DNA of 11,550 nucleotides from CAZLCK01 sp964558235. GTDB taxonomy: Bacteria > Actinomycetota > Coriobacteriia > Coriobacteriales > CADBOM01. Shown piece after piece: positions 1 to 6,323 of the stretch (position 1 is the stretch's first letter; every line of letters starts with the position of its first letter). The translations under genes and the position numbers were made by a program. The notes under the pieces are model-generated. The model worked only from the letters and a program-made list of their open reading frames with translations. It was not told the DNA's origin and did no database searches. Where the stretch lies: the NCBI GenBank assembly GCA_964558235.1, contig CAZLCK010000045.1, positions 1 through 11,550 of the forward strand, written 5' to 3'.

Positions 1-194
1 GCTGCTGTTTCATCAATTTGTGTCATTTGTTCAGTTGCAAGATTTTCAGCATCTGCCTCTCCCGCAGTTTGAGCAGATGCCTGCGACGGAATTAGTCCTA
101 CAACTAAAACTAACGCCACAAAAAATGAAATCGCTTTGTAAAGAAGAGTGGATTTGTCGCTTTTGAGATCGCGACGCGAATTTAATCCGGACAT
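1..194 (-). CDS. Secreted protein of unknown function, N-terminal part only
   Basis: Only the first 64 codons are in the window; the reading frame is open to the left edge. The ATG at 194-192 follows a good ribosome binding site (AAAGGTG on the minus strand, 206-200) at 5 nt spacing. The protein begins with a basic stretch (RR, K, K) followed by a hydrophobic core of about 17 residues (AISFFVALVLVVGLI). An ASA signal-peptidase I site lies near residue 41, and the mature part starts QTAGEADAEN and is acidic. It is therefore exported and might be cell-wall attached or anchored by its unseen C-terminus. It lies directly behind a cobalamin riboswitch, which suggests expression when vitamin B12 is scarce and a role in B12 or corrinoid capture, or in a B12-sparing process. 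The domain content is outside the window, so no function is assigned. Confidence 0.85.
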   Translation of the reverse strand, partial: MSGLNSRRDLKSDKSTLLYKAISFFVALVLVVGLIPSQASAQTAGEADAENLATEQMTQIDETA

Positions 195-212
195 AAGTTC
201 ACCTTTCCCCAG

Positions 213-371
213 GGCCTTAACTTTTCGACGGGAGGTAGTCCGACTTAACTGCAAGTAGTTCCGGATACTCACTTTTCTTGCAGAATTACGGTTACTGGTA
301 TAGCGCAGGGTTTTCACCTGCATTCCCCTAGGCTAGAAGATCTAACCTGCCTAAAAGCCACCGTCGAGGCC
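213..371 (-). promoter_or_regulatory. Cobalamin (B12) riboswitch
   Basis: On the minus strand the region carries the conserved cobalamin aptamer elements in the right order. P1 is CGACGG (near 361-367) pairing with CCGTCG (225-231), flanked by a possible GGCC/GGCC extension. The core GGGGAAT...GGTGAAAACCC lies near 308-330. ACCAGTAACCG follows at about 290-300. A perfect 7-bp stem CTGCAAG/CTTGCAG (277-283 with 249-255) leads into the B12-box-like AAGTCGGACTACCTCCC (about 230-246). Only about 30 nt separate P1 from the start codon at 194 and there is no terminator between them. Control is therefore probably at translation initiation, by hiding the ribosome binding site, with high cobalamin turning expression off. 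The gap region 372-504 upstream contains no gene; a weak AT-rich promoter around 410-445 (minus) is possible but not convincing. Confidence 0.9.
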
Positions 372-504
372 ATTTATGGCTGACGTAAACAGTAACACAA
401 AAAGAACACATAGCGCAATTTAATTACAGAATTTTCGACCAAGATCAAAACGGGTGGGTGCGCGCCGTGTGCGAAGGGTTTAAAAGAGGCTTAAAGGACG
501 TTCA

Positions 505-540
505 TACAACAAAACCCAAGTTCTGCATAACTTGGGTCGT
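505..540 (-). terminator. Rho-independent terminator after tRNA-Leu
   Basis: On the minus strand ACCCAAG (537-531) pairs perfectly with CTTGGGT (520-514) around a 10-nt loop and is followed by TTTGTTGTAT. It lies about 10 nt past the CCA end of the tRNA-Leu and closes the whole minus-strand gene run. It also insulates the riboswitch-controlled gene downstream. Confidence 0.8.
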
Positions 541-549
541 TATTATCCT

Positions 550-639
550 TGGTGTCGGAGGCGGGACTTGAACCCGCATGACCGATATTTAGTCACTAGC
601 ACCTCAAGCTAGCGCGTCTGCCAATTCCGCCACTCCGAC
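550..639 (-). tRNA. tRNA-Leu (anticodon GAG)
   Basis: The 90-nt class II tRNA includes an encoded CCA end. The acceptor stem pairs GTCGGAG (5' end at 639) with CTCCGAC, followed by discriminator A and CCA (552-550). The anticodon arm is CTAGC-TTGAGGT-GCTAG, giving anticodon GAG (605-603), which reads CUC and CUU leucine codons. A long variable arm and the TΨC arm (GCGGGTTCAAGTCCCGC) are clear. It sits 59 bp after secG on the same strand. A tRNA-Leu next to secG is a common arrangement in bacteria, and it is probably co-transcribed; I see no strong private promoter. Confidence 0.97.
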
Positions 640-698
640 ATTTTTAAATTATTGCGTCAACAAACCTGAAGAAAAACACCTTCGGCATGTTAGCACAA

Positions 699-938
699 TT
701 AATGAGGATATATAATCATCATCAATAAAATACAGGCAAAAAATATTATCGCTAGGATAATCGTTATCCTATCCAGATTTTTTTCAATGATTGTCGTTCC
801 AGACATAGAGCCAGAAAATGTGCTAGCCAAGATATCGCTGAGTCCGGTTCCCTTACCAGAGTGCAGCATAATCATTACAACTAGCCCAACACCTGAGATA
901 GCCCAGACAATCAAAGTTATTAATAAAAGAATATCCAA
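699..938 (-). CDS. secG: Preprotein translocase subunit SecG
   Basis: SecG is the small non-essential subunit of the SecYEG channel in the cytoplasmic membrane and assists SecA-driven protein export. The 79-residue product has the family layout: a first membrane helix (about residues 3-25), the conserved loop HSGKGTGLSD (26-35) with the later GTTIIEKNLDRIT (48-60), and a second helix (about 57-77). The start codon is TTG (938-936), preceded by AGGGAA (948-943); no ATG in frame gives the family N-terminus. The gene follows the glycolytic block at a distance of 271 bp and has its own likely promoter. It precedes tRNA-Leu. The length is normal for actinobacterial SecG. Confidence 0.93.
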   Translation of the reverse strand: MDILLLITLIVWAISGVGLVVMIMLHSGKGTGLSDILASTFSGSMSGTTIIEKNLDRITIILAIIFFACILLMMIIYPH

Positions 939-1209
939 TTGATTCCCTATATTTGTCTAATCTTTGTCCAAAAATCTTTTCTTTGACAACAACTAAAAGT
1001 CAAGTTTAACAGGATTGTTAGTATAACCCCTCAAAAAAACTCACACAACTAAAAGATTTGGCATAGCGTATAAAATGCCTAGTAAGTTTGGCAGACGGAC
1101 GATTTTAGCTACAGTATCCAAATTGAGCCTTATAAGCTAAGCAATTGATGACAGATTAGGCGATCTCGTTGGTATACGAGGTAGACAAACCACCACCCAA
1201 AGCACTTTT
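939..1209. other. Intergenic region between gpmI and secG
   Basis: No gene is seen. Apart from the secG promoter it holds a small hairpin (CTCGT 1165-1169 with ACGAG 1176-1180, 6-nt loop) about 30 bp after the gpmI stop. This hairpin has no T-run and so is not a standard terminator. An inverted repeat TTAGCT/AGCTAA (about 1105-1140) and a TTGAC/GTCAA inverted repeat (983-987 with 999-1003) are also present. The last lies in the secG 5' leader and could be an operator, but support is weak. Confidence 0.4.
1020..1048 (-). promoter_or_regulatory. Probable sigma-70-type promoter for secG/tRNA-Leu
   Basis: On the minus strand a -35-like TTGTGT (1048-1043) and a -10 TATACT (1025-1020, five of six matches to TATAAT) are separated by exactly 17 bp. 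They lie about 80 bp upstream of the secG start. This would allow secG and the tRNA to be made independently of the glycolytic genes. It is read from consensus only. Confidence 0.5.
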
Positions 1210-2772
1210 TTAATAAGTAAGTAAACTTTTTCCAGTCCACTCACTAGGGATCTCTTCCATACCCGCTAAGTCAAATAGGGTTGGGGAAAGATCTGCAAGT
1301 CTCCCGTGCTCGTCAATAAATGCAAGCTCACGTCCACTGCCCGAAGCATCGATTGCAACCAAAGGAACACTAGAGGTTGTATGCGCTGTATGAGGTGAGC
1401 CATCCTCGGCAATCATCTTCTCGCAATTGCCATGATCAGCTGTTACAAGAGCAACACCATGCTTGCTTTCCAAAACATCAATTAGTCTACTTAAACACTG
1501 GTCAATCGTCTGAACAGCCTCGATTGCAGCCTCAAGAGAGCCTGTATGTCCAACCATGTCGCAATTTGCATAATTGACAATATAAAAATCAGCCTTATCG
1601 GCCTTGATAGCCTCAATTAAAGTCTCTGTAACCTCTATAGCACTCATATCTGGTTTTAAATCGTATGTGGCTACCTTGGGGCTAGGGATCAAAATACGTT
1701 CTTCGCCCTCTTTGGGCTCCTCTACACCTCCATTGAGAAAAAATGTTACATGTGCATACTTTTCCGTCTCAGCAATATGGAGCTGCCTAAGACCGTGTTC
1801 AGCGATCGCATCGGCTAAAACCATTGGAGGAATCTCCTTTGGAAACGCAATAGGTAGATCAAATGTCTCATCATATTGCGTCATGCAGCCATAGAATACT
1901 TTTGGAGCTCTACCCCTTTCAAAAGCATCAAATCCTTCCTGAGTAAAAGCTCTTGTAAGCTCGCGAGCTCTATCTGGCCTAAAATTAAAGAAGAAGACTC
2001 CATCACCATCTTGTACACCACGCGATGAAAACGATATGGGCTCAACAAACTCATCTGTAATCCCATCGTTATAAGAAGCCTTAACAACATTTTCAGCAGT
2101 ATCTTGAGCGATCTGAGCATTATCGGCATCGGGAACAACAATCGCATCCCATCCGCGCTTAACTCTATCCCACCTGTTGTCACGATCCATAGCGTAGTAA
2201 CGGCCGGACAGCGAACCGATCTCAGCTTTAACACCAGATTGTTCAGAGACCTTATCTACAACGGACTGTAACTTTTTTACATAACCTGCTCCACTAGTTG
2301 GCGAAACATCGCGACCATCTAAAAATGCATGCACGACAATGTAAGAAACACCATTATTCGCCGCCATCTCAATTAGAGCCTCAAGGTGCGAAAACTCACT
2401 ATGAACTCCACCGTCAGATAGAAGACCCATAAAATGCAGGACGCCATTGGACGCCTTGACATCATCCATAATCTTCAGGAGTACTTCATTGGAATAAAAA
2501 CTTCCATCTGAGATTGAATTATTAATGCGGGAGAGGTCTTGAAAAATGATGCGCCCCGAACCGATATTTAGGTGACCAACCTCGGAATTTCCCATCTGAC
2601 CATCAGGAAGTCCTACATCTTGCCCAGAGGCCTCAATTGTGCGAACAGGATATTTTTCACCAGAAAAAAGTTGATCTAAATATGGTGTATTAGCTAAAGA
2701 GATAGAATTTCCAGGACCTGGTTCGGCTACTCCAAAGCCATCTAATATCACCAAAAGAGCAGGCAATTTCAT
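1210..2772 (-). CDS. gpmI: 2,3-bisphosphoglycerate-independent phosphoglycerate mutase
   Basis: This cytosolic enzyme interconverts 3-phosphoglycerate and 2-phosphoglycerate in glycolysis and gluconeogenesis. It uses a phosphoserine intermediate and Mn2+ rather than the 2,3-BPG cofactor. At 520 residues it has the normal length. The metal and catalytic residues of the alkaline-phosphatase fold are visible: D11 in LDGFG, nucleophile S63 in GQMGNSEVGH, D405 and H409 in CDMVGHT, D446 and H447 in TADHGN, and H464 in HTAHT. All are shifted by a residue or two from the known Geobacillus enzyme. The inserted phosphotransferase domain shows GGVHS (121-125), LDGRD (151-155), RYYAMDRDNRWDR (191-203) and FNFRPDRAREL (262-272). 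The ATG start at 2772 has AAAGGG about 10 nt upstream. It is the last glycolytic gene of the cluster, after tpiA with a 177-bp spacer. Confidence 0.97.
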   Translation of the reverse strand: MKLPALLVILDGFGVAEPGPGNSISLANTPYLDQLFSGEKYPVRTIEASGQDVGLPDGQMGNSEVGHLNIGSGRIIFQDLSRINNSISDGSFYSNEVLLKIMDDVKASNGVLHFMGLLSDGGVHSEFSHLEALIEMAANNGVSYIVVHAFLDGRDVSPTSGAGYVKKLQSVVDKVSEQSGVKAEIGSLSGRYYAMDRDNRWDRVKRGWDAIVVPDADNAQIAQDTAENVVKASYNDGITDEFVEPISFSSRGVQDGDGVFFFNFRPDRARELTRAFTQEGFDAFERGRAPKVFYGCMTQYDETFDLPIAFPKEIPPMVLADAIAEHGLRQLHIAETEKYAHVTFFLNGGVEEPKEGEERILIPSPKVATYDLKPDMSAIEVTETLIEAIKADKADFYIVNYANCDMVGHTGSLEAAIEAVQTIDQCLSRLIDVLESKHGVALVTADHGNCEKMIAEDGSPHTAHTTSSVPLVAIDASGSGRELAFIDEHGRLADLSPTLFDLAGMEEIPSEWTGKSLLTY

Positions 2773-2909
2773 AACTCAAAAGCCCTTTCAAAAACTAATA
2801 GGGATGTTAAGACTAAAATCTGTGCTGCGATGTATATAAGCGAACGCTCGCTCAGCGCAAAACATATTCGCAAAGCATCAAAGCATATTAATTCAGTCGC
2901 CAGGACAGT

Positions 2910-2974
2910 CCTTTTACGCGCTAATAAGAACGCCCCTTTACGCGCTGACTTAGGATAGCCCTTTCACGCGCTGA
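2910..2974 (-). repeat. Degenerate direct repeat of the tpiA 3' end
   Basis: Three near-copies of the motif CAGCGCGTRAAAGGG (minus-strand sense) lie at about 2974-2958, 2949-2933 and 2922-2910; their shared ACGCGCT cores are 26 and 24 bp apart. The first copy encodes the last residues of TpiA (QRVKG) and the others follow the stop codon. This may be a duplicated gene end left by slippage or recombination. The GC-rich units could also form RNA structure in the tpiA-gpmI spacer. Confidence 0.55.
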
Positions 2975-3747
2975 CATATCTTGATAATATCCAAAAATTT
3001 CATCGCATCTAAGGCAGCACCGCCAATTAGACCGCCATCGATGTCATTTTCTTTTAGAAAAACCTCAGCATTCTCTGGCTTCATAGAACCGCCATATAGA
3101 ATGCGGATTTCACTAGCAATATCCTCACCAGCCAAGTCGGACAAAGTATTTCGGATTGTAGCGCAGACATCTTGTGCACCCTCAGGCGTAGGAACATTTC
3201 CTGTACCGATTGCCCAAATTGGTTCATAAGCTATAACGCATCTGCCGATATCACGAGGATCAATTCCTTCAAGCGCACGTCGAACCTGCCCACTAACAAA
3301 CTCATTGGTCTGCTTTGCCTTGTTTATCTCTTCACTCTCTCCGCAACAAATAATGGGAATGATGTTGTGCTCTAACAAAAGCCTTGCTTTCATATTGATG
3401 CGCTCATCGGTATCGCCATTATCATCTCGACGCTCTGAGTGCCCAATAATACAAAACTCACAATTGAGGTCAGCGAGCATCTCCACAGAAATATCACCCG
3501 TACATGCTGCTACACCATCGGGCATCTCCCAATGAACATCCTGAGCTCCCACAGCAAATGGTGCATGATCAAAGTCAATAACGTTGCTGACACCTTTAAT
3601 TGAGGTAAAAGGCGGGCACAAAACCACATCCATAGTCTCGCAATCTGTTGAGACAAGATTGTCAGAAATAGTCTGAGCAAGCCTTACACAAGATGACCAA
3701 GTTAGGTTCATCTTCCAATTTCCCGCAACAATGGGTTTTCTTTTCAT
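2950..3747 (-). CDS. tpiA: Triose-phosphate isomerase
   Basis: This cytosolic TIM-barrel enzyme interconverts dihydroxyacetone phosphate and glyceraldehyde 3-phosphate. The 265 residues are slightly longer than the usual ~250. The active-site residues are present: K12 in GNWKMN, H103 in IIGHSERR, and E175 in AYEPIWAIGTG, whose second half is the flexible loop 6. YGGSMKPENA (218-227) and the phosphate-binding GGLIGGAAL (238-246) follow. The ATG start at 3747 has a strong GGAG 8 nt upstream. It follows pgk by 41 bp in the same direction and is surely co-transcribed with it. Its extreme C-terminus (QRVKGLS) lies inside a short repeat array. Confidence 0.97.
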   Translation of the reverse strand: MKRKPIVAGNWKMNLTWSSCVRLAQTISDNLVSTDCETMDVVLCPPFTSIKGVSNVIDFDHAPFAVGAQDVHWEMPDGVAACTGDISVEMLADLNCEFCIIGHSERRDDNGDTDERINMKARLLLEHNIIPIICCGESEEINKAKQTNEFVSGQVRRALEGIDPRDIGRCVIAYEPIWAIGTGNVPTPEGAQDVCATIRNTLSDLAGEDIASEIRILYGGSMKPENAEVFLKENDIDGGLIGGAALDAMKFLDIIKICQRVKGLS

Positions 3748-3788
3748 CGAACAATCTCCAAAGAATTACATTTGCGTGCATTACTTAT

Positions 3789-4979
3789 CTATACTTGTTC
3801 GTTTGCATTTAATGCGACAATTCCTGGAAGTGGAGTACCTTCCAAAAATTGCATAGAAGCTCCACCACCAGTAGAGATAAAACTCATCTGATCTTCAAAA
3901 TCAAACTTTGCAACAGCAGCAGCCGAGTCGCCACCACCAATAATCGTCGTAGCCTGCGTATTGTCTGCAAGAGCCTGAGCAACTTTGCGAGTCCCGTCTT
4001 CAAATGGAGTTAACTCAAATACGCCCATAGGACCATTCCAGATGATCGTCTTAGCCTCAAGAATTGCGCTTCTAAAGAGCTCACATGTAGCTGGACCAAT
4101 ATCAAGCCCCATCTTTTCATCAGGAATCTCATCGATACCACATATTGAAGTATCGGCAGCTTCAGCAATTGCATCAGCAACTACAACATCTAAAGGAAGA
4201 AGTACTTTAACCCCGCGCTGCTCGGCCTTTTGTAGCATCTCGCTAGCCTTCTCTACCCATTCTTTTTCAACAAGAGATTTTCCAACCTTATATCCTTTTG
4301 CTTTCAAGAACGTATAGCACATGCCACCGCCAATAATTAGGCTATCGACAATCTCAAGCATTCTGTCTACTAAAGCAATCTTGTCAGAGATCTTAGCTCC
4401 TCCAAGAATAACCATGAATGGATGAGTTGGATCTTGTAATGCTCCGTCTAAAACTTCGATCTCTTTTTCGAGCAAAAAGCCTGCATATCCTGGCAAGAAG
4501 TGAGTTATACCATCGATTGAAGCATGACTTCTATGAGAACAACCGAATGCATCGTCCACATAGATCTCGGCCAATTGTGCAAGCTCACCAGCAAAACCTT
4601 CGTCGTTTTTCTTCTCGCGTGGATCAAAGCGTAGATTCTCGATGATCATAACCTGACCATCACTTAGGCTATTTGACGCTTTAACAGCAGCATCTCCTGT
4701 AATCGCATCGACATATAAAACATCAGACCCCAAAAGCCTTCCCAAAACTCTGGCAGCAGGAGCCATCGAATACTCTTCTTCAAACCCCTGACCAGAAGGA
4801 CGGCCAAGATGACTTGCTAAAATAACACGTGCTCCACCATTGATTAGATGCTTTATCGTTGGCAAAGCAGCTCTAATTCGCTTGTCTTCTGTGACAGTTC
4901 CATTTTTCATAGGAACATTAAAGTCTACGCGAACTAATACACGCTTACCTTTAACATCGACATCGCGAATACTCTTCAT
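3789..4979 (-). CDS. pgk: Phosphoglycerate kinase
   Basis: This cytosolic enzyme transfers phosphate between 1,3-bisphosphoglycerate and ADP to make ATP and 3-phosphoglycerate. The frame is open upstream to 5060, but I chose ATG 4979. It gives the family N-terminus MKSIRDVDVKGKRVLVRVDF, a normal length of 396 residues, and a GAGGG ribosome binding site a few bases upstream. The 27 extra upstream codons would start at a TTG inside a tandem repeat. Family motifs are RVDFNVP (17-23), SHLGRP (56-61), LENLRF-like IENLRF (113-118), LGGAKISDK (192-200), WNGPMGVFE (314-322), and the nucleotide/phosphate loops GGGDSAAA (348-355) and STGGGASM (369-376). It lies between gap and tpiA in the standard order. 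Confidence 0.97.
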   Translation of the reverse strand: MKSIRDVDVKGKRVLVRVDFNVPMKNGTVTEDKRIRAALPTIKHLINGGARVILASHLGRPSGQGFEEEYSMAPAARVLGRLLGSDVLYVDAITGDAAVKASNSLSDGQVMIIENLRFDPREKKNDEGFAGELAQLAEIYVDDAFGCSHRSHASIDGITHFLPGYAGFLLEKEIEVLDGALQDPTHPFMVILGGAKISDKIALVDRMLEIVDSLIIGGGMCYTFLKAKGYKVGKSLVEKEWVEKASEMLQKAEQRGVKVLLPLDVVVADAIAEAADTSICGIDEIPDEKMGLDIGPATCELFRSAILEAKTIIWNGPMGVFELTPFEDGTRKVAQALADNTQATTIIGGGDSAAAVAKFDFEDQMSFISTGGGASMQFLEGTPLPGIVALNANEQV

Positions 4980-5052
4980 TTTCCCTCGATTCCAAAATCG
5001 GTCAAAATTAATTGCACTAATAGTCAGTACAAAATCTGACACTCCTGCATCT

Positions 5053-5129
5053 AAATCCAAGCCAAACCCAAGCTAATTTCGGGCTAAATCCAGACCAAAT
5101 CCGGACCAAATCCAAGCTAAACCCGAACT
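5053..5129 (-). repeat. 11-bp tandem repeat, seven units
   Basis: Seven consecutive 11-bp units fill 5053-5129 without gaps, with plus-strand consensus AAATCCAAGCY. Units start at 5053, 5064, 5075, 5086, 5097, 5108 and 5119; the third is the most divergent. All keep AA at positions 1-2 and C at 10 followed by C or T. The array lies in the gap-pgk spacer about 75-150 bp upstream of the pgk start. The period is close to one helical turn, so repeated protein sites would face one side of the DNA, but the array could equally be a neutral minisatellite. Confidence 0.85.
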
Positions 5130-5154
5130 AAAAACAGAGGCTACGACATGTGAT

Positions 5155-5224
5155 AAAAAACAAAAGCCTCAAACAAGGCAAAAGCCTCAAACGGAGCCGT
5201 TAATTTTTAAATTGAACGACTCCG
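5155..5224 (-). terminator. Terminator-like structure after gap (partial terminator/attenuator)
   Basis: On the minus strand, 33 bp after the gap stop, CGGAGTCGTT (5224-5215) pairs with AACGGCTCCG (5201-5192) through ten pairs including one G-U, around a 13-nt loop. Two copies of an 18-bp direct repeat follow (5161-5178 and 5179-5196 in plus numbering, core CAAAAGCCTCAAAC). They add small GCCT/AGGC stems and end in TTTTGTTTTTT (about 5165-5155). It would end or reduce transcription between gap and pgk, giving more gap than pgk message. The T-run is distant from the strong stem, so efficiency is uncertain. Confidence 0.6.
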
Positions 5225-5256
5225 CTTCGGTTAGCTAGCAATGAAAGTTTGCTATC

Positions 5257-6264
5257 TTACTCCATAACAAATTTCGCCAGATCCTTAACACGCTCAGAAT
5301 ATCCAGCTTCATTATCATACCAAGCAACAACTTTAACTAGATTGCTCGGTTCATTGATAACCATAGTAAGCATACTGTCAAAAACCGAAGAATACTTATT
5401 TCCCACAACATCCACAGAGACAATTGGGTCAGTACAATACTCGATGTAGCCTTTCATCGAGCCCTCGGATGCATCTTTCATTGCCTTATTTACCTCATCG
5501 CGCGTGACTTCGCGACTAAGTTCAACAACCAAGTCGACCATCGAACCATCAGGAGTTGGAACTCTTGTGGCCATTCCATCCAACTTGCCCTTTAGCTGTG
5601 GCAAAACAACACCAACAGCCTTTGCAGCACCTGTGGTTGTAGGAATCATAGAAACAGCGCCGGCACGCGCACGCCTTAGATCTTTATGTGACTTATCTAA
5701 AATCTGCTGATCGTTGGTATAGCTATGAATTGTATTCATATATCCGCGAACGATTCCAAACTGCTCATCCAACACCTTTGCAATAGGAGCTAAACAGTTT
5801 GTAGTACAGGATGCATTCGAAATGACATTATGCTTCTCGGGGTCGTAAATCTCCTGGTTAACGCCCACAACAATTGTGGCATCTACATCTTTGCCGGGCG
5901 CGGTAATAATAACCTTACGGACAGTCCCGCCAATATGAGCGCCAGCATCTGAAGTCGACTTGTACTTGCCTGTGGACTCAATGACAACCTCTGCACCATG
6001 CTCGCTCCAAGGGATAGCAGAAAGATCTTCGCGTTCGTTATAGACTGGAACAAAATGTCCATCAACAACAATGCCGCCATCAGCCACTTCACAAGTCTCA
6101 TAAACACGACCATGCACGGAATCATACTTCAAAAGATGCGCTGCGGTTGTTAAATCCCTAGTGCCGTTGATTGCTACAATCTCAAACTCAGGATCTTGCT
6201 CCATCGCTCGAAAGACCAATCTTCCAATGCGTCCAAATCCGTTGATTCCGACTTTGATAGCCAA
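5257..6264 (-). CDS. gap: Glyceraldehyde-3-phosphate dehydrogenase, type I
   Basis: The cytosolic enzyme oxidises and phosphorylates glyceraldehyde 3-phosphate to 1,3-bisphosphoglycerate with reduction of NAD(P). I chose the TTG at 6264: it gives the family N-terminus MAIKVGINGFGRIGR and 335 residues, with AAAGGA 9 nt upstream (6279-6274). An ATG at 6282 in frame would add MKGRTK but has a weaker site. The Rossmann motif GINGFGRIGR (6-15), catalytic C153 in SNASCTTNC, and H180 in NTIHSYTND are present, as are HKDLRRAR (193-200) and WYDNEAGYS (315-323). Notably the coenzyme-selecting positions read NGTR where NAD enzymes have NDLT, and KS where they have LP (residues 191-192). This resembles NADP-using or dual enzymes. 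It lies 60 bp after whiA. Confidence 0.96.
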   Translation of the reverse strand: MAIKVGINGFGRIGRLVFRAMEQDPEFEIVAINGTRDLTTAAHLLKYDSVHGRVYETCEVADGGIVVDGHFVPVYNEREDLSAIPWSEHGAEVVIESTGKYKSTSDAGAHIGGTVRKVIITAPGKDVDATIVVGVNQEIYDPEKHNVISNASCTTNCLAPIAKVLDEQFGIVRGYMNTIHSYTNDQQILDKSHKDLRRARAGAVSMIPTTTGAAKAVGVVLPQLKGKLDGMATRVPTPDGSMVDLVVELSREVTRDEVNKAMKDASEGSMKGYIEYCTDPIVSVDVVGNKYSSVFDSMLTMVINEPSNLVKVVAWYDNEAGYSERVKDLAKFVME

Positions 6265-6287
6265 TTTTGTCCGTCCTTTCATTATGT

Positions 6288-6310
6288 AAGCCTTATGTTT
6301 TCAAAGGCTT
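6288..6310 (-). promoter_or_regulatory. RNA hairpin between whiA and gap
   Basis: A perfect 7-bp stem AAGCCTT/AAGGCTT (6310-6304 with 6294-6288) with a 9-nt loop fills the short spacer just before the gap ribosome binding site. There is no T-run, so it is not a terminator. It may protect or mark the 5' end of a processed gap message; this is inference. Confidence 0.45.
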
Positions 6311-6323
6311 AAATGGATAATAC

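Noticed and set aside
660..698. Terminator between secG and tRNA-Leu
   Set aside because: On the minus strand only a bulged GAAG/CTTC stem is present, followed by TTTGTTGACG. It is too weak, and co-transcription of secG and the tRNA is more likely.
1165..1180. Terminator after gpmI
   Set aside because: The 5-bp hairpin has no following T-run on either strand.
1881..2234. 117-codon minus-strand open frame inside gpmI
   Set aside because: It lies in another frame of gpmI, has no ribosome binding site or recognisable domain, and gpmI is intact with all catalytic residues.
3985..4317. 110-codon plus-strand open frame opposite pgk
   Set aside because: Antisense to a fully conserved enzyme; low-complexity Ser/Ile-rich product with no family signal. 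A shadow of pgk codon usage.
4980..5060. 27-codon N-terminal extension of pgk
   Set aside because: It would start at a TTG within the tandem repeat, is absent from the family, and ATG 4979 has a proper ribosome binding site and gives the normal length.
5053..5129. CRISPR array
   Set aside because: Units are 11 bp, contiguous and without unique spacers; no cas genes nearby. It is a simple tandem repeat.
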